Source: UBA969 sp041694635
GTDB taxonomy: Bacteria > Planctomycetota > Planctomycetia > Gemmatales > Gemmataceae
Reading direction: 5' to 3'
Assembly: GCA_041694635.1 (NCBI GenBank)
Contig: JBDNHI010000143.1
Span: 1 to 64,000, forward strand
DNA length: 64,000 nucleotides
The translations under genes were made by a program, and so were the position numbers. Positions 17,140-26,372 of the stretch are shown here, in pieces (position 1 is the stretch's first letter; the number at the start of each line of letters is the position of its first letter). A model generated the notes under the pieces. It saw nothing but the letters and a program-made list of their open reading frames with translations. It was not told the origin of the DNA and did no database searches.

Positions 17140-18630
17140 ATGAATCTCGAGTTAAAATATTCAAAATTAAAACAGCATTTTAAACATGCTAGGGTCTTAG
17201 AGTCCTGTGCAGAACTTATAGGTTGGGATGAAAGAACTTATATGCCGGTTCGTGGAGCAAATCTACGAGCCGAGCAAAACTCAACTCTTTCTAAATTACA
17301 CCACGAAATCGTTACCGCCCCTTGGGTTGGAGATGCTCTTTCTGAATTAGCAAACGAATCTTCCAAATTACCCGATAATTCAGACATTTATGTAAATGTT
17401 AGAGAATGGAATCGCGTTTTTACTCGTGCTAATAAAATTCCTGTCACTTTGGTTGAACAGCTCTCAAAAACCTTGGTATATGCTCAGCAATCTTGGCAAG
17501 AAGCAAAATCAAAAAGTAATTTTAGCTTGTTTCAAGATTGGCTCACAAAAATTATCGAACTTAAAAGGCAAGAAGCTAGCTGTCTTTCGAATGGAAACCC
17601 CATTTATGATTCTTTGTTAGATGATTATGAGCCTGGAGCAACCTCGAATGAACTAGATTCAATTTTTAATCCATTAAAAGAATCGATTTTAAAAGTATTA
17701 AATAAGGCTATAGGGGAAAATAAGCGAAAGCTTATTTTGGGAAATTACCCCGAACAAAAACAAAAAACCTTTAGCGAAATTATCGCAGGCTTTTGTGGTT
17801 TCGACTTTAATGCTGGTCGCCTAGACACCACGGCCCATCCATTCTGCTGTGGTATTGGCCCAGGAGACTGTAGAATTACGACTCGTTTTAATCCACAAGA
17901 TTTCTCGGTTGGGCTTTTTGGGGTCCTCCACGAGGCTGGCCACGGCCTTTATGAACAGGGTTTAGACCCAGACCATTTTGGCTTGCCGACTGGTACAGCT
18001 GTTTCTCTTGGAATTCACGAATCTCAATCACGGTTACTAGAAAATCAAATTGGAAGATCGTTAGAATTTTGGCGCTTTATTTATCCCCTTGCAGTTCGCT
18101 TTTTCCCAGAATGCCTTTCCGACCTCTCCTTAACCGACTTCCATCAAGCAATTAATGAGGTTAAGCCAGATTTTATTAGAGTTGATGCAGATGAAGTTAC
18201 TTATAACTTACACATAATGTTTCGTTACGAGTTAGAGAAAGATTTATTTTCAAATAATTTATTAGTTAAGGATCTCCCAGAAGCTTGGGAAGCAAAAACT
18301 AAGGCTTATCTTGGGATAACCCCTAAAAATGATGCAATGGGATGTCTACAAGATATTCATTGGAGTGCAGGCTTGTTTGGCTATTTTCCTACTTACTTAT
18401 TAGGTAATCTTTATGCCTCGCAATTTATGGCAAAAGCTAAGCAGGAATTAAGTTGGAATAATCACACTTTGAATCTGGAATTACTTGGCGAGTTAAGGCA
18501 ATGGCTCAAGAAAAATATTCATAGGCACGGAAAAAGATATCAGCCTGGGAAACTTTGCGAAATAGTTACGGGTGAAAAATTAACCCCAGATTATTTTGTC
18601 CAGTATCTAAAGGGAAAATTTAATTCCTAA
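17140..18630 (+). CDS. Carboxypeptidase Taq, metallopeptidase family M32
   Basis: Zinc carboxypeptidase of family M32, cytoplasmic (no signal peptide). The zinc site HEAGH is at residues 264-268, and the third ligand is Glu294 in GIHESQSR, the typical HES pair. Other family marks are FCCGIGPGDCRITTRF just before the zinc site and RVDADEVTYNLHIMFRYELE after it. Length (496 residues) is normal. It begins four bases after rho and is probably read from the same transcript. The two functions have no obvious link. Confidence 0.93.
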   Translation: MNLELKYSKLKQHFKHARVLESCAELIGWDERTYMPVRGANLRAEQNSTLSKLHHEIVTAPWVGDALSELANESSKLPDNSDIYVNVREWNRVFTRANKIPVTLVEQLSKTLVYAQQSWQEAKSKSNFSLFQDWLTKIIELKRQEASCLSNGNPIYDSLLDDYEPGATSNELDSIFNPLKESILKVLNKAIGENKRKLILGNYPEQKQKTFSEIIAGFCGFDFNAGRLDTTAHPFCCGIGPGDCRITTRFNPQDFSVGLFGVLHEAGHGLYEQGLDPDHFGLPTGTAVSLGIHESQSRLLENQIGRSLEFWRFIYPLAVRFFPECLSDLSLTDFHQAINEVKPDFIRVDADEVTYNLHIMFRYELEKDLFSNNLLVKDLPEAWEAKTKAYLGITPKNDAMGCLQDIHWSAGLFGYFPTYLLGNLYASQFMAKAKQELSWNNHTLNLELLGELRQWLKKNIHRHGKRYQPGKLCEIVTGEKLTPDYFVQYLKGKFNS

Positions 18631-18642
18631 GTTGATTTCATC

Positions 18643-19002
18643 TTAAATAAATAAAGTTGTTCTAATCAATTCTTTTAGGTCTTCTGTTTTAAATGGTTTG
18701 CAAATTATTCTGTACCTGTGAAGATCTGGGTTAGTTAAGTGATTTTTCTCCGCACTCATTAAAATAATTTTTGTTGTTTCTTTTTGTAAAATCATCTCGG
18801 CTAATGTTATTCCATCAATACCAGGCAGCGAAATATCAATTATTGCCAGTTCTGGTTTAATTAAATGAAACACCTTAATGGCTTCTTCTGCAGTAGAAAC
18901 GGGAAGAACTTTGTGCCCCCAAGAGGAAATGTTCCGTTGAAGTATAAGCCTTGTGGATGTATCATCCTCAACCAGTATAATTACCTTCTGATGGTCTGTC
19001 AT
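18643..19002 (-). CDS. Stand-alone response regulator receiver domain
   Basis: Single-domain CheY-like receiver of 119 residues with no output domain. Phosphorylation residues are complete: the acidic pair Asp13-Asp14, phospho-acceptor Asp56 in LAIIDISLPGIDG, Ser83 in ILMSAEK and Lys102 in ICKPFK. No histidine kinase gene is adjacent, so the partner is unknown. It is convergent with the M32 gene (12 bases between stops) and divergent from the exported peptidase gene. The start at 19002 has only a weak AGAG upstream. Confidence 0.9.
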   Translation of the reverse strand: MTDHQKVIILVEDDTSTRLILQRNISSWGHKVLPVSTAEEAIKVFHLIKPELAIIDISLPGIDGITLAEMILQKETTKIILMSAEKNHLTNPDLHRYRIICKPFKTEDLKELIRTTLFI

Positions 19003-19138
19003 AAAGAACTCTACAAGAATAGTAAGGGTAATGCAGCATCTCTAGGAAGTTATGTTAAAATTGGTAATAGGCATATGTAAATGATAAGCATTGGAACTTA
19101 GTTGTACACCAATCATTTGTTCAAAATTGGAGAAAATC

Positions 19139-20833
19139 ATGCAAATTAAATCAAGTATTACTGTTTTTATAAGTTTGTTTTTTATCAATAATTATATTTT
19201 AGGTGTAGAGAATATGGATCAAGCTGCAAAAATATTCCTTGAAAAGCATGAACTTTTGATGCGTCCCCTAGAAATAAGCGCCAACCTTGCTTGGTGGGAA
19301 GCAAACACGACAGGTAGTGCAACAGCATTTGAAAGGAAAGAAAAAGCCCAAAATAAAATAGATGAAGCATTAAGTCGTCCTGAGTTGTTTCAAGAAATAA
19401 AATCTTTAAAAGAAAATAAAGATCAAATTAAGGATAAACTTTTGCTTCGAAGTGTGAGAGTTTTGTACCTGATCTACCTTGAAAAACAAGTCCCATTAGA
19501 ATTACTTAAAAGATCGTCCGCCTTATCAAATAAAGTTGAGCAAGCATTTAATTCGTTTCGACCAATGATTGGTGGAAAAGAAAGTTCTGAAAATGATGTT
19601 AGAAAAATTCTTAAAAATTCTTTTGACTCTTTTGCAAGAAAAGAAGCGTGGGAAGCTAGCAAAAAAGTGGGCTCCTTACTCGAAAAAGATATGAAGGATC
19701 TTGTCCTTACAAGAAACAAAATAGCCCAACACCTAAAATTCTCAACCTACCATGAATTGCAACTGTTTTTAAATGAGCAAAATGGAAAAGATCTAATCCA
19801 GCTTTTTGATAAACTTGATACCCTTACTCGAGAACCTTTTAATGCGGTCAAGGAAGAGATAGACATAAAATTGGCATCGATGTATAAGCTTGATAAAAAA
19901 GAGTTAATGCCTTGGCATTATCATGATCCTTTTTTTCAGGAAGCCCCTGCGATTTTTGGTTTAAGTTTAGATAAGCCTTTTGAAAAAGCCGACCTCCTAG
20001 ATTTTTCACGAAAATTCTACAAAGGTATTGGATTGCCCGTTGATCGAGTTATTGCCAATAGTGACCTGTACGAGAAAAAAGGTAAAAGCCCTCACGCTTT
20101 TTGTACTGATATTGATAAGTCGGGTGATGTACGAGTTCTTGCCAATGTAAAACCTGATGATTACTGGGCTTCGACTCTCCTACACGAATTTGGCCACGCT
20201 GTTTATAGTACAAACAATAATAATATACCTTCTACCCTGCCGTATTTATTAAGATCTGAGTGCCATATTCTTGCAACTGAAGGTGTTGCAATGATGTTTG
20301 AAAGATTAACGAAAAGCTCATCTTTTTTGAAAGCAATGGGATTGCAGGTTGATGATGCAGTGAATTTTGATATTGCTGCATCAAAAAATCTTAAACATCG
20401 ATTGTTGATATTTTCCCGTTGGTGTCAAGTAATGTTGCGATTTGAAAAAGCAATGTATGAAAATCCTGATCAAGATTTAAATTTACTATGGTGGTCGTTG
20501 GTAACTAAGTATCAAGGGATTACAAAACCAAGGGATAGAAATTTTCCAGATTTCGCAAGTAAAATTCACATCGTAAGTGCTCCAGTTTATTATCATAATT
20601 ATATGTTAGGTGAATTATTTGCATCGCAAGTACACCACGCAATTGCGAAAGAATTGTATCCAGATAAAAAATTAAGTGAGGTTATTTATGCAGGAAATAC
20701 GAAAGTCGGGGACTTTATGTTGAAAAAAGTTTTTGCCCCAGGGAAATCAATGTCTTGGCAGGAACTTGTGAAGTTTGCAACGGGTAGTGAATTAGAACCC
20801 TTTGCATTTTCACTTGATTTTAAACAAAATTAA
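19139..20833 (+). CDS. Exported M2/M3-type zinc metallopeptidase
   Basis: Metallopeptidase of the gluzincin group, most like family M2 (angiotensin-converting-enzyme-like); M3 is the alternative. The zinc motif HEFGH is at about residues 349-353 in LLHEFGHAVYS, with a downstream glutamate in LATEGVAMMFERL. The N-terminal segment ISANLAWWEANTTGSATAFE is M2-like. The protein starts with a signal peptide (ITVFISLFFINNYILG), so it acts outside the cytoplasm. The ATG at 19139 is chosen because GGAG lies six bases upstream; this gives 564 residues. It is followed after 38 bases by the deoxyhypusine-synthase-family gene. Confidence 0.8.
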   Translation: MQIKSSITVFISLFFINNYILGVENMDQAAKIFLEKHELLMRPLEISANLAWWEANTTGSATAFERKEKAQNKIDEALSRPELFQEIKSLKENKDQIKDKLLLRSVRVLYLIYLEKQVPLELLKRSSALSNKVEQAFNSFRPMIGGKESSENDVRKILKNSFDSFARKEAWEASKKVGSLLEKDMKDLVLTRNKIAQHLKFSTYHELQLFLNEQNGKDLIQLFDKLDTLTREPFNAVKEEIDIKLASMYKLDKKELMPWHYHDPFFQEAPAIFGLSLDKPFEKADLLDFSRKFYKGIGLPVDRVIANSDLYEKKGKSPHAFCTDIDKSGDVRVLANVKPDDYWASTLLHEFGHAVYSTNNNNIPSTLPYLLRSECHILATEGVAMMFERLTKSSSFLKAMGLQVDDAVNFDIAASKNLKHRLLIFSRWCQVMLRFEKAMYENPDQDLNLLWWSLVTKYQGITKPRDRNFPDFASKIHIVSAPVYYHNYMLGELFASQVHHAIAKELYPDKKLSEVIYAGNTKVGDFMLKKVFAPGKSMSWQELVKFATGSELEPFAFSLDFKQN

Positions 20834-20871
20834 TTTTAACAAAATTTTAAATAACTGAGAGAAGGCAAGTT

Positions 20872-21990
20872 ATGTCGCTTAAAAAAGATAAATGTCAAAA
20901 CTTTATTAAGAAAATAAGCCAAAAGAAAATTGAACCACCTCCTCTTGTTGCTTCTTATTCATGTAAAGACTTAATCGATGATATTTTTCTGTCTTATAAC
21001 GCTGGTCGACTTAGGGAAGCTTGCAGAATTTATACCGATAAAATGCTTGCACCGGATTCCTTCGTGGGGTTGTCTCTTAGTGGTGCATTAACCCCTGCTG
21101 GATTAGGAATGTCTTGTTTAGTTCCTCTTATTGAAGCTGGCTTTATTGACTGGATTGTTAGTACAGGAGCTAACATCTATCACGATGCACATTTTGCATT
21201 GGGTATGGATTTATTCCAATCGCGGCCTGGCTTAAATGATCACGATTTAAAAGCTAATCAGATTATTCGCATTTATGATATTATTTTTGATTATGAAAAC
21301 TTACTTGGAACCGATAAGTTTTTCAGAGAATTAAGCCGAGGTGAAGCTTTTCAGAAAAATATGGGAACCCCAGAGTTTCATTATCTTGCTGGAAAATACT
21401 TAGATGCTTTTGAACAAGAAAACAATAATAAGTCTAAAAGTTTTCTTGCAGCGGCTTACCGTTCAGGCGTACCCGTATTTACATCTTCCCCGGGTGATAG
21501 TTCTATCGGGATGAATCTTGCAGCTTTGCAGCTTGAAGGAAATCGCTTATCACTGGATCCATTGCTAGATGTTAACCAATCTGCAGCAATTGTTTATGAG
21601 GCTAAAACACAAGGAAAAAGTTCAGTTATAATACTTGGAGGTGGTTCGCCTAAAAACTTTATCCTTCAAACGGAACCCCAGATTCAAGAAGTTCTTGGCT
21701 TAGAAGAAAAAGGACATGATTACTTTATTCAATTTACCGATGCCCGACCCGATACCGGGGGGTTAAGTGGGGCAACACCTCAAGAAGCGATGACTTGGGG
21801 CAAGGTTGATGAAGCACAATTACCCGATACGGTAACTTGCTATTTAGATACAACCGTAGCTTTACCATTGATTTCACTCTATGCGATGCAAACAGTTCAG
21901 CCCAGAAAATTAAGAAGGTTGATGGATCGACTCCCGGAACTTACAGAAAAAATTTCGCAGAAGTATTTGGCGAATAAAAAATTAAGCTAA
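20872..21990 (+). CDS. Deoxyhypusine synthase family protein
   Basis: Bacterial member of the deoxyhypusine synthase family. In eukaryotes the enzyme moves an aminobutyl group from spermidine to eIF5A; bacterial relatives are thought to act in polyamine chemistry, for example homospermidine formation. Visible marks are LSLSGALTPAGLGM, IVSTGANIYHDAHFALG, and the loop ILGGGSPKNFILQT, whose Lys261 corresponds to the catalytic lysine. FTSSPGDSSIGMNLAAL is also typical. Length (372 residues) fits. The substrate is not settled by sequence. GAGAGAAGG precedes the ATG. Confidence 0.85.
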   Translation: MSLKKDKCQNFIKKISQKKIEPPPLVASYSCKDLIDDIFLSYNAGRLREACRIYTDKMLAPDSFVGLSLSGALTPAGLGMSCLVPLIEAGFIDWIVSTGANIYHDAHFALGMDLFQSRPGLNDHDLKANQIIRIYDIIFDYENLLGTDKFFRELSRGEAFQKNMGTPEFHYLAGKYLDAFEQENNNKSKSFLAAAYRSGVPVFTSSPGDSSIGMNLAALQLEGNRLSLDPLLDVNQSAAIVYEAKTQGKSSVIILGGGSPKNFILQTEPQIQEVLGLEEKGHDYFIQFTDARPDTGGLSGATPQEAMTWGKVDEAQLPDTVTCYLDTTVALPLISLYAMQTVQPRKLRRLMDRLPELTEKISQKYLANKKLS

Positions 21991-22004
21991 ACAAAAGCAT
22001 TTAT

Positions 22005-23144
22005 TTAAAGCGATTGCAGGCCAGTCTTAAATTCTTGAAGAATTATTTCAATTGGTTCGTGGCCTACAGAAATTCGAAGAAGTCCTTCTGTAATAGTAAG
22101 GCCTATTTTTTCTTCAGGTGTTAATTGCCTATGAGAGGTACTCCAAGAATGACTGCAACTAGTAGAAGAGTGGCCTAAACTTGGGCAAAAAGGAATATTT
22201 TTGGCAGCCCGCAAAAATCGATTTACCCCTTCCCTTCCCATAGGGATTTCAATTGCAAGAAGGTGGCCCGGGTAATCCCCGAATTGATATTTTGCAATCT
22301 GATAGTCAAAGTGAGATTCTAAACCTGGATAATCTACTCGTATATTTGGGTGCGTAAGTTTTAGCCAGTTTGCAAGTTTAGATGCATTTATGCAACTTGC
22401 TTTTAACCGCAGTTCTAAAGTTTCCAAGCTTCTTGAAATAAGCCAGCAATCAAAAGGGCTAGCGTGAAATCCAATATCTTTTACTGCTTTAGTTATTCTT
22501 TCCTCGGTGGTTTTGTCACCCCCTACATATCCCATTGTAACATCACTATGGCCACACATAATTTTCGTTAAGCTTTCTATAATGATGTCGGCACCGTGTT
22601 GCAGTGGTTTGAATAGTAGTGGGGTTGCAAAAGTGTTGTCAACTACTACAAGGGTGTTGTTTTTTTTTGCAAGATTTGCGATTTCTTTTAAGTTTGGTAC
22701 CCGTAAAGTGGGGTTGGTAATCGATTCCAAAAAAATAATTGCGGCAGGTTTAGATAAAGATTTTTCAAGTTCGTTTGTATTGCATTCATCAACAAGGTCA
22801 CAAGAAATGTTAAATCTTGAAAAGTCTTTTTGGAGTATTTTTAAGGTTCTGCCATAGAGTCTTTTTCCCGCAATGATTCGATCACCAGCGGAAAGAATTC
22901 CAATAAAGACAGCGGAAATCGAACCCATCCCGCTTCCGGTTACAATGCCCCATTCTGACCCGTGAAGTTTGTTAATTTGGTTTGCAGTTAAAATTGCATT
23001 AGGGTGCCCATCCCTAGCATAAATAAATTCTTCACCAGGATTTTTAAGCGCTTGTTCATAAGCATCAAGGTCAGCGAATTTGAATACTGAACTGGGATAA
23101 ATTGGATCTACAAGTGAAGAAGATATTTTTAACACAATTACCAC
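22005..23144 (-). CDS. Cys/Met metabolism PLP-dependent enzyme
   Basis: PLP enzyme of the trans-sulfuration group (cystathionine gamma-synthase, beta/gamma-lyase, methionine gamma-lyase or O-acetylhomoserine sulfhydrylase). The PLP lysine is Lys194 in ESLTKIMCGHSDVTMG. The cofactor Asp is in VVDNTFATPLLFKPL, and the C-terminal LLRISVGHEPIEIIL is the family end. The sequence alone does not decide the reaction. The start is GTG at 23144, which overlaps the stop of the upstream lipoprotein gene, so translation is probably coupled. Confidence 0.85.
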   Translation of the reverse strand: MVIVLKISSSLVDPIYPSSVFKFADLDAYEQALKNPGEEFIYARDGHPNAILTANQINKLHGSEWGIVTGSGMGSISAVFIGILSAGDRIIAGKRLYGRTLKILQKDFSRFNISCDLVDECNTNELEKSLSKPAAIIFLESITNPTLRVPNLKEIANLAKKNNTLVVVDNTFATPLLFKPLQHGADIIIESLTKIMCGHSDVTMGYVGGDKTTEERITKAVKDIGFHASPFDCWLISRSLETLELRLKASCINASKLANWLKLTHPNIRVDYPGLESHFDYQIAKYQFGDYPGHLLAIEIPMGREGVNRFLRAAKNIPFCPSLGHSSTSCSHSWSTSHRQLTPEEKIGLTITEGLLRISVGHEPIEIILQEFKTGLQSL

Positions 23145-24052
23145 ACCATTTTTTTTGCTGCTTTAAAAATCGCTTTACTCTGCTCAGACTTACTTGGATC
23201 AAGCCCAAGTTTTGTAAATTGATCTAAAATTTCAGCTTCAGATTTATTACCAGATTTACCATAATACACGTACCAGAACGAGGCTGCAATTGATCCATCA
23301 AGATCAAAAACATAAATCGGTTGTTCATTTGTATTTTGTAATTTTAAAAACTCAATGTTTAATCTTTCAGCACTTAGGTTTGATTCTTCAAGTAAAAGTA
23401 AATTTAGCTTCATCCCTCGTTTTTCAAATAACGACACTATGGCTTTTGTTTCTTGGTTTGAGGAATAAATAAATAACGCTGATTTAAATTTTTCTTTAAC
23501 TAGCCATTCGACTCCATCTGGGTAAGGAAGTAACCCCATTGCCATCGAATTATTAATAAGGGCGTACCCAGGAATATCTAGGGGTTGCTTTTGATTAAGG
23601 TTGATTTTTGAAGGTTCAGCCTGTGATTTTAATGGTGGTTCCTTTGATTCAACAGGTTTTTCCTCAATCCGTTTTAGGGTTGAATTCTTTGACGCTGACT
23701 CAGGGGGAAGAAGCTTGATAGTGGGTGGGTTCGTCATTATTGGTTTTTGTGATATTGAACCTGATAACCCCGAGTTAATCGAGTTATTTATTGGTTGGGG
23801 ATTTAATGCTGGAGATGGATTTGGAATTGGAACTGGTTGCCCAGAATAATATGGAACTTGAGGCGTAGGTTCTAGGGCTACTGGCGCAGGAGTTCTAATC
23901 GGCAAAGGTGTTGGTGGGCTTTCGTTTAGATTTTTTGGACTCCGAAGGGTTCCAAATACCTTGAAACTACCAGCGCTTGGCCTTTTATCTTGATTCATAC
24001 AGCCCGAAATTAGTAACAACCCAGTTAACCCAAGACTCAAATACTTTATCAT
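23138..24052 (-). CDS. Lipoprotein with Pro-rich linker and degenerate phosphatase-like domain
   Basis: Secreted lipoprotein of 304 residues. The signal peptide ends in the lipobox LISGC (Cys18). Residues 40-150 are a Pro/Ser/Lys-rich linker, probably unfolded. The C-terminal 140 residues resemble the compact protein-tyrosine-phosphatase-like fold: PDGVEWLVKEKFKSALFI near its start and PIYVFDLDGSIAASFWYVYY where the catalytic loop would be. The HCxxGxxR loop is replaced by VFDLDGSI (248-255), without Cys or Arg, so catalysis is unlikely. The fold is my inference. AAGGGGAG precedes the ATG. The gene overlaps the following PLP-enzyme gene. Confidence 0.6.
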   Translation of the reverse strand: MIKYLSLGLTGLLLISGCMNQDKRPSAGSFKVFGTLRSPKNLNESPPTPLPIRTPAPVALEPTPQVPYYSGQPVPIPNPSPALNPQPINNSINSGLSGSISQKPIMTNPPTIKLLPPESASKNSTLKRIEEKPVESKEPPLKSQAEPSKINLNQKQPLDIPGYALINNSMAMGLLPYPDGVEWLVKEKFKSALFIYSSNQETKAIVSLFEKRGMKLNLLLLEESNLSAERLNIEFLKLQNTNEQPIYVFDLDGSIAASFWYVYYGKSGNKSEAEILDQFTKLGLDPSKSEQSKAIFKAAKKMVW

Positions 24053-24317
24053 AAAACTCCCCTTAATTGGATTTCTAACCTATTGGAACAAAAAACAATA
24101 GTATCTGTTTTGAAAATAATTGCTTTATTGGTAATTATTCTTGAAGAATGATCGATTGTTCTGGATTTAACGGTGTTTATACTGATTAAAACCGTCCTTT
24201 TTCGATTCCATTAGAACTATCTCTTTAAATTGAATTAGGTTTAAGCAGGGGTAACCAAGAATCCCTTAAATTTGTTAATTGTTTCTTTGTAAGTCTATAT
24301 TTTACAATAGGATAAGT

Positions 24318-25247
24318 ATGGCTACTCTTAAAATTTTATTAGTTGAACTTCAAGAACAAATCGTTATGTTTGGGGCTTATTTGAAAACGGAAAGGTCTGT
24401 TTCGGATAATACTTATCAAAGTTATTTGCGGGATATGAAAAAATATTTTGAATGGTCGGTTGAAAATAAAATTGCCAAATGTATTAATCCAAATTTCGAT
24501 GACTTGTTAAATTATGTTGAATATTTAAAAGAAAAAGGCTTAGCTCATACAAGTATTGCAAGGCATTTGATTTCACTTAAAAATTTCTTTCGCTTTTTAA
24601 GAATGGAAGAAAAAAGTACGAATCAGTCGGTTGAATTGCTTGAATCGCCATCACTTTGGGCCAGAATCCCTTTTGTATTAAGCCCAGAATCTGTAACCAC
24701 CTTGCTGGAATCACCCTGTGAGCAAAATAGGTACTTTTTGCGAGATAGGGCAATCTTGGAGGTCCTTTACGCAACGGGGTGTAGGGTTTCTGAAGTGGTG
24801 AATCTTCAATTAAAAGATCTTCACATCGACTCTAGTTTTATTACTTGCACTGGTAAAGGAAGGAAGCAACGAATTGTTCCATTAGGTAGAAAAGCAATAA
24901 TTGCTCTGCGTGAATATTTGCAAAATTTAAGGCCTTTGCTTGTTAAAATTCAAACTAGCACCAGTGCAGTTTTTGTGAGTAAAGCAGGAAAAGCTTTAAA
25001 CAGAATCATTATTTGGAAACAACTGAAAAAATACGCATTGCAGGCTGGGCTTACTGGGAAAATAAGCCCCCATACTTTAAGGCATAGCTTCGCAACCCAT
25101 TTGCTTTCTGGTGGGGCGGATCTACGAATTGTTCAAGATTTATTGGGGCATTCGAATATTCGTACAACTCAACTGTATACTCATGTCGATAGGAACCGGT
25201 TAAAATTAATACATTCCCAGTTTCATCCTCGGGGAAATAAAAAATAG
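24318..25247 (+). CDS. xerC: Tyrosine recombinase XerC/XerD
   Basis: Site-specific recombinase of the Xer type, acting at dif to resolve chromosome dimers. The N-terminal SAM-like domain is seen in FGAYLKTERSVSDNTYQSYL. Catalytic residues are complete: Arg156 (GCRVSEVV), Lys180 (GKGRKQR), His252 and Arg255 (HTLRHSFATHLL), His278 (LLGHSNI) and Tyr287 (TQLYTHV). Whether it is XerC or XerD cannot be told. The ATG at 24318 is chosen because AGGA lies just upstream; this gives 309 residues. It has no mobile-element neighbours, so a housekeeping role is likely. The 265 bases before it hold nothing I can name. Confidence 0.88.
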   Translation: MATLKILLVELQEQIVMFGAYLKTERSVSDNTYQSYLRDMKKYFEWSVENKIAKCINPNFDDLLNYVEYLKEKGLAHTSIARHLISLKNFFRFLRMEEKSTNQSVELLESPSLWARIPFVLSPESVTTLLESPCEQNRYFLRDRAILEVLYATGCRVSEVVNLQLKDLHIDSSFITCTGKGRKQRIVPLGRKAIIALREYLQNLRPLLVKIQTSTSAVFVSKAGKALNRIIIWKQLKKYALQAGLTGKISPHTLRHSFATHLLSGGADLRIVQDLLGHSNIRTTQLYTHVDRNRLKLIHSQFHPRGNKK

Positions 25248-25330
25248 TTTAAATTTGTATTTATAATTTGTACTTTTAATATTTATGAGTTTATTCGTAA
25301 TGATTGTTATGTCTAAAGTTTAATAATGAC

Positions 25331-25336
25331 TATAAT
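25331..25336 (+). promoter_or_regulatory. Candidate -10 element for the nuo operon
   Basis: A perfect TATAAT lies about 45 bases before the nuoA start, in the 134-base gap after the Xer gene. The nearest -35-like hexamer, TTGTTA at 25304-25309, is 21 bases away, which is too far to be convincing. The -10 of the ATP synthase operon at 5527 has the same TATAATAT core. Confidence 0.35.
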
Positions 25337-25381
25337 ATTATTGATGTTCTAGTCCTTATAAACTAAGAAGGCGCTCCAGTC

Positions 25382-25774
25382 ATGGATTTCGACTTAGCAA
25401 CTTATTATCCAATATTTATTTATGCATTTTTTGTGTTCGGATTTGCGTTATCTGCAATGGTTGTTTCGCACACTTTTAGTCCTAATAAAAAAACACAAGT
25501 TAAACAAATGCCTTATGAATCGGGGATGGACCCCATTGGTGATGCAAAAAAACAATTTGATGTTAAGTTTTATTTGATTGCGATTCTCTTCCTTGTTTTT
25601 GATGTTGAATTATTATTTCTATATCCTTGGGCTGTTTCAGCTTATTCGCCTGGTGTTGCTTCCCTTCCTGTTGGCTTTACGCTCCCTGCATTTTTTGAAG
25701 TTATGCTATTTATTTTTGTTTTGCTCATAGGCTATATTTATGCTTGGAAAGCAGGAGTTTTTCAATGGCGTTAG
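25382..25774 (+). CDS. nuoA: NADH-quinone oxidoreductase subunit A
   Basis: Membrane subunit of complex I near the quinone site (three helices). The conserved loop is KQMPYESGMDPIGDAKKQFD, and the segment FYLIAILFLVFDVELLFLYP carries the family acidic pair. Length (130 residues) is normal. It is the first of fourteen nuo genes in the order A to N. The last 10 bases overlap nuoB. Confidence 0.95.
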   Translation: MDFDLATYYPIFIYAFFVFGFALSAMVVSHTFSPNKKTQVKQMPYESGMDPIGDAKKQFDVKFYLIAILFLVFDVELLFLYPWAVSAYSPGVASLPVGFTLPAFFEVMLFIFVLLIGYIYAWKAGVFQWR

Positions 25775-26352
25775 ATTTTCTTAAAGATAACTTTGTCGTT
25801 TCAAAGTTAGATTATCTTGCAAGTTGGTGCAGGAAATATAGTCTTTTCCCGATGCCTTTTGCTACTGCTTGTTGCGGCATCGAATTAATGGCAACCGGTG
25901 CTTCCAAGCACGATATTTCAAGGTTTGGCGCAGAAGCTTTTCGCTTTTCTCCACGCCAATGTGATTTAATGATTGTTGCAGGTCGAGTTGCAATGAAAAT
26001 GGTTCCCGTTATGCAGCGAATTTGGCAACAAATGCCCGAACCAAAATGGTGTATTTCAATGGGTGCTTGTGCTTCAAGCGGTGGGGTGTTTGATACCTAT
26101 GCTGTGGTTCAGGGAATAGATCGATTTATCCCCGTAGATATTTATGTTCCTGGTTGTCCGCCTCGGCCAGAACAGTTACTGCAAGGCATTATTGATTTAC
26201 AAGACAAAATTGCTAATACAGGGACAATTTTTGCGTTGGAATTTAGTAAGAGGAATGTGCACGAGGGGCCCAAGCCTTTAATTCAGATTACCGCCCCTGA
26301 AAAAAGTGTACAAGCCCCTGCTAATTTTAGAAGTTCCACCAGAACAATATAG
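25765..26352 (+). CDS. nuoB: NADH-quinone oxidoreductase subunit B
   Basis: Carries iron-sulfur cluster N2, the last electron carrier before quinone. Cysteines are in FATACCGIELMA (the tandem pair), SMGACASSGGVF and VPGCPPRPEQLL. Length is 195 residues from the ATG at 25765, chosen because GCAGGAG lies upstream; an in-frame TTG at 25744 would add seven residues. The start overlaps the end of nuoA by 10 bases. Confidence 0.96.
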   Translation: MALDFLKDNFVVSKLDYLASWCRKYSLFPMPFATACCGIELMATGASKHDISRFGAEAFRFSPRQCDLMIVAGRVAMKMVPVMQRIWQQMPEPKWCISMGACASSGGVFDTYAVVQGIDRFIPVDIYVPGCPPRPEQLLQGIIDLQDKIANTGTIFALEFSKRNVHEGPKPLIQITAPEKSVQAPANFRSSTRTI

Positions 26353-26372
26353 TTTTCTGTAAGGAGTTTATT

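Noticed and set aside
24318..25247. Xer recombinase as the integrase of a mobile element
   Set aside because: No excisionase, att repeats, tRNA target or phage genes lie nearby, and the protein matches housekeeping XerC/XerD in size and motifs.
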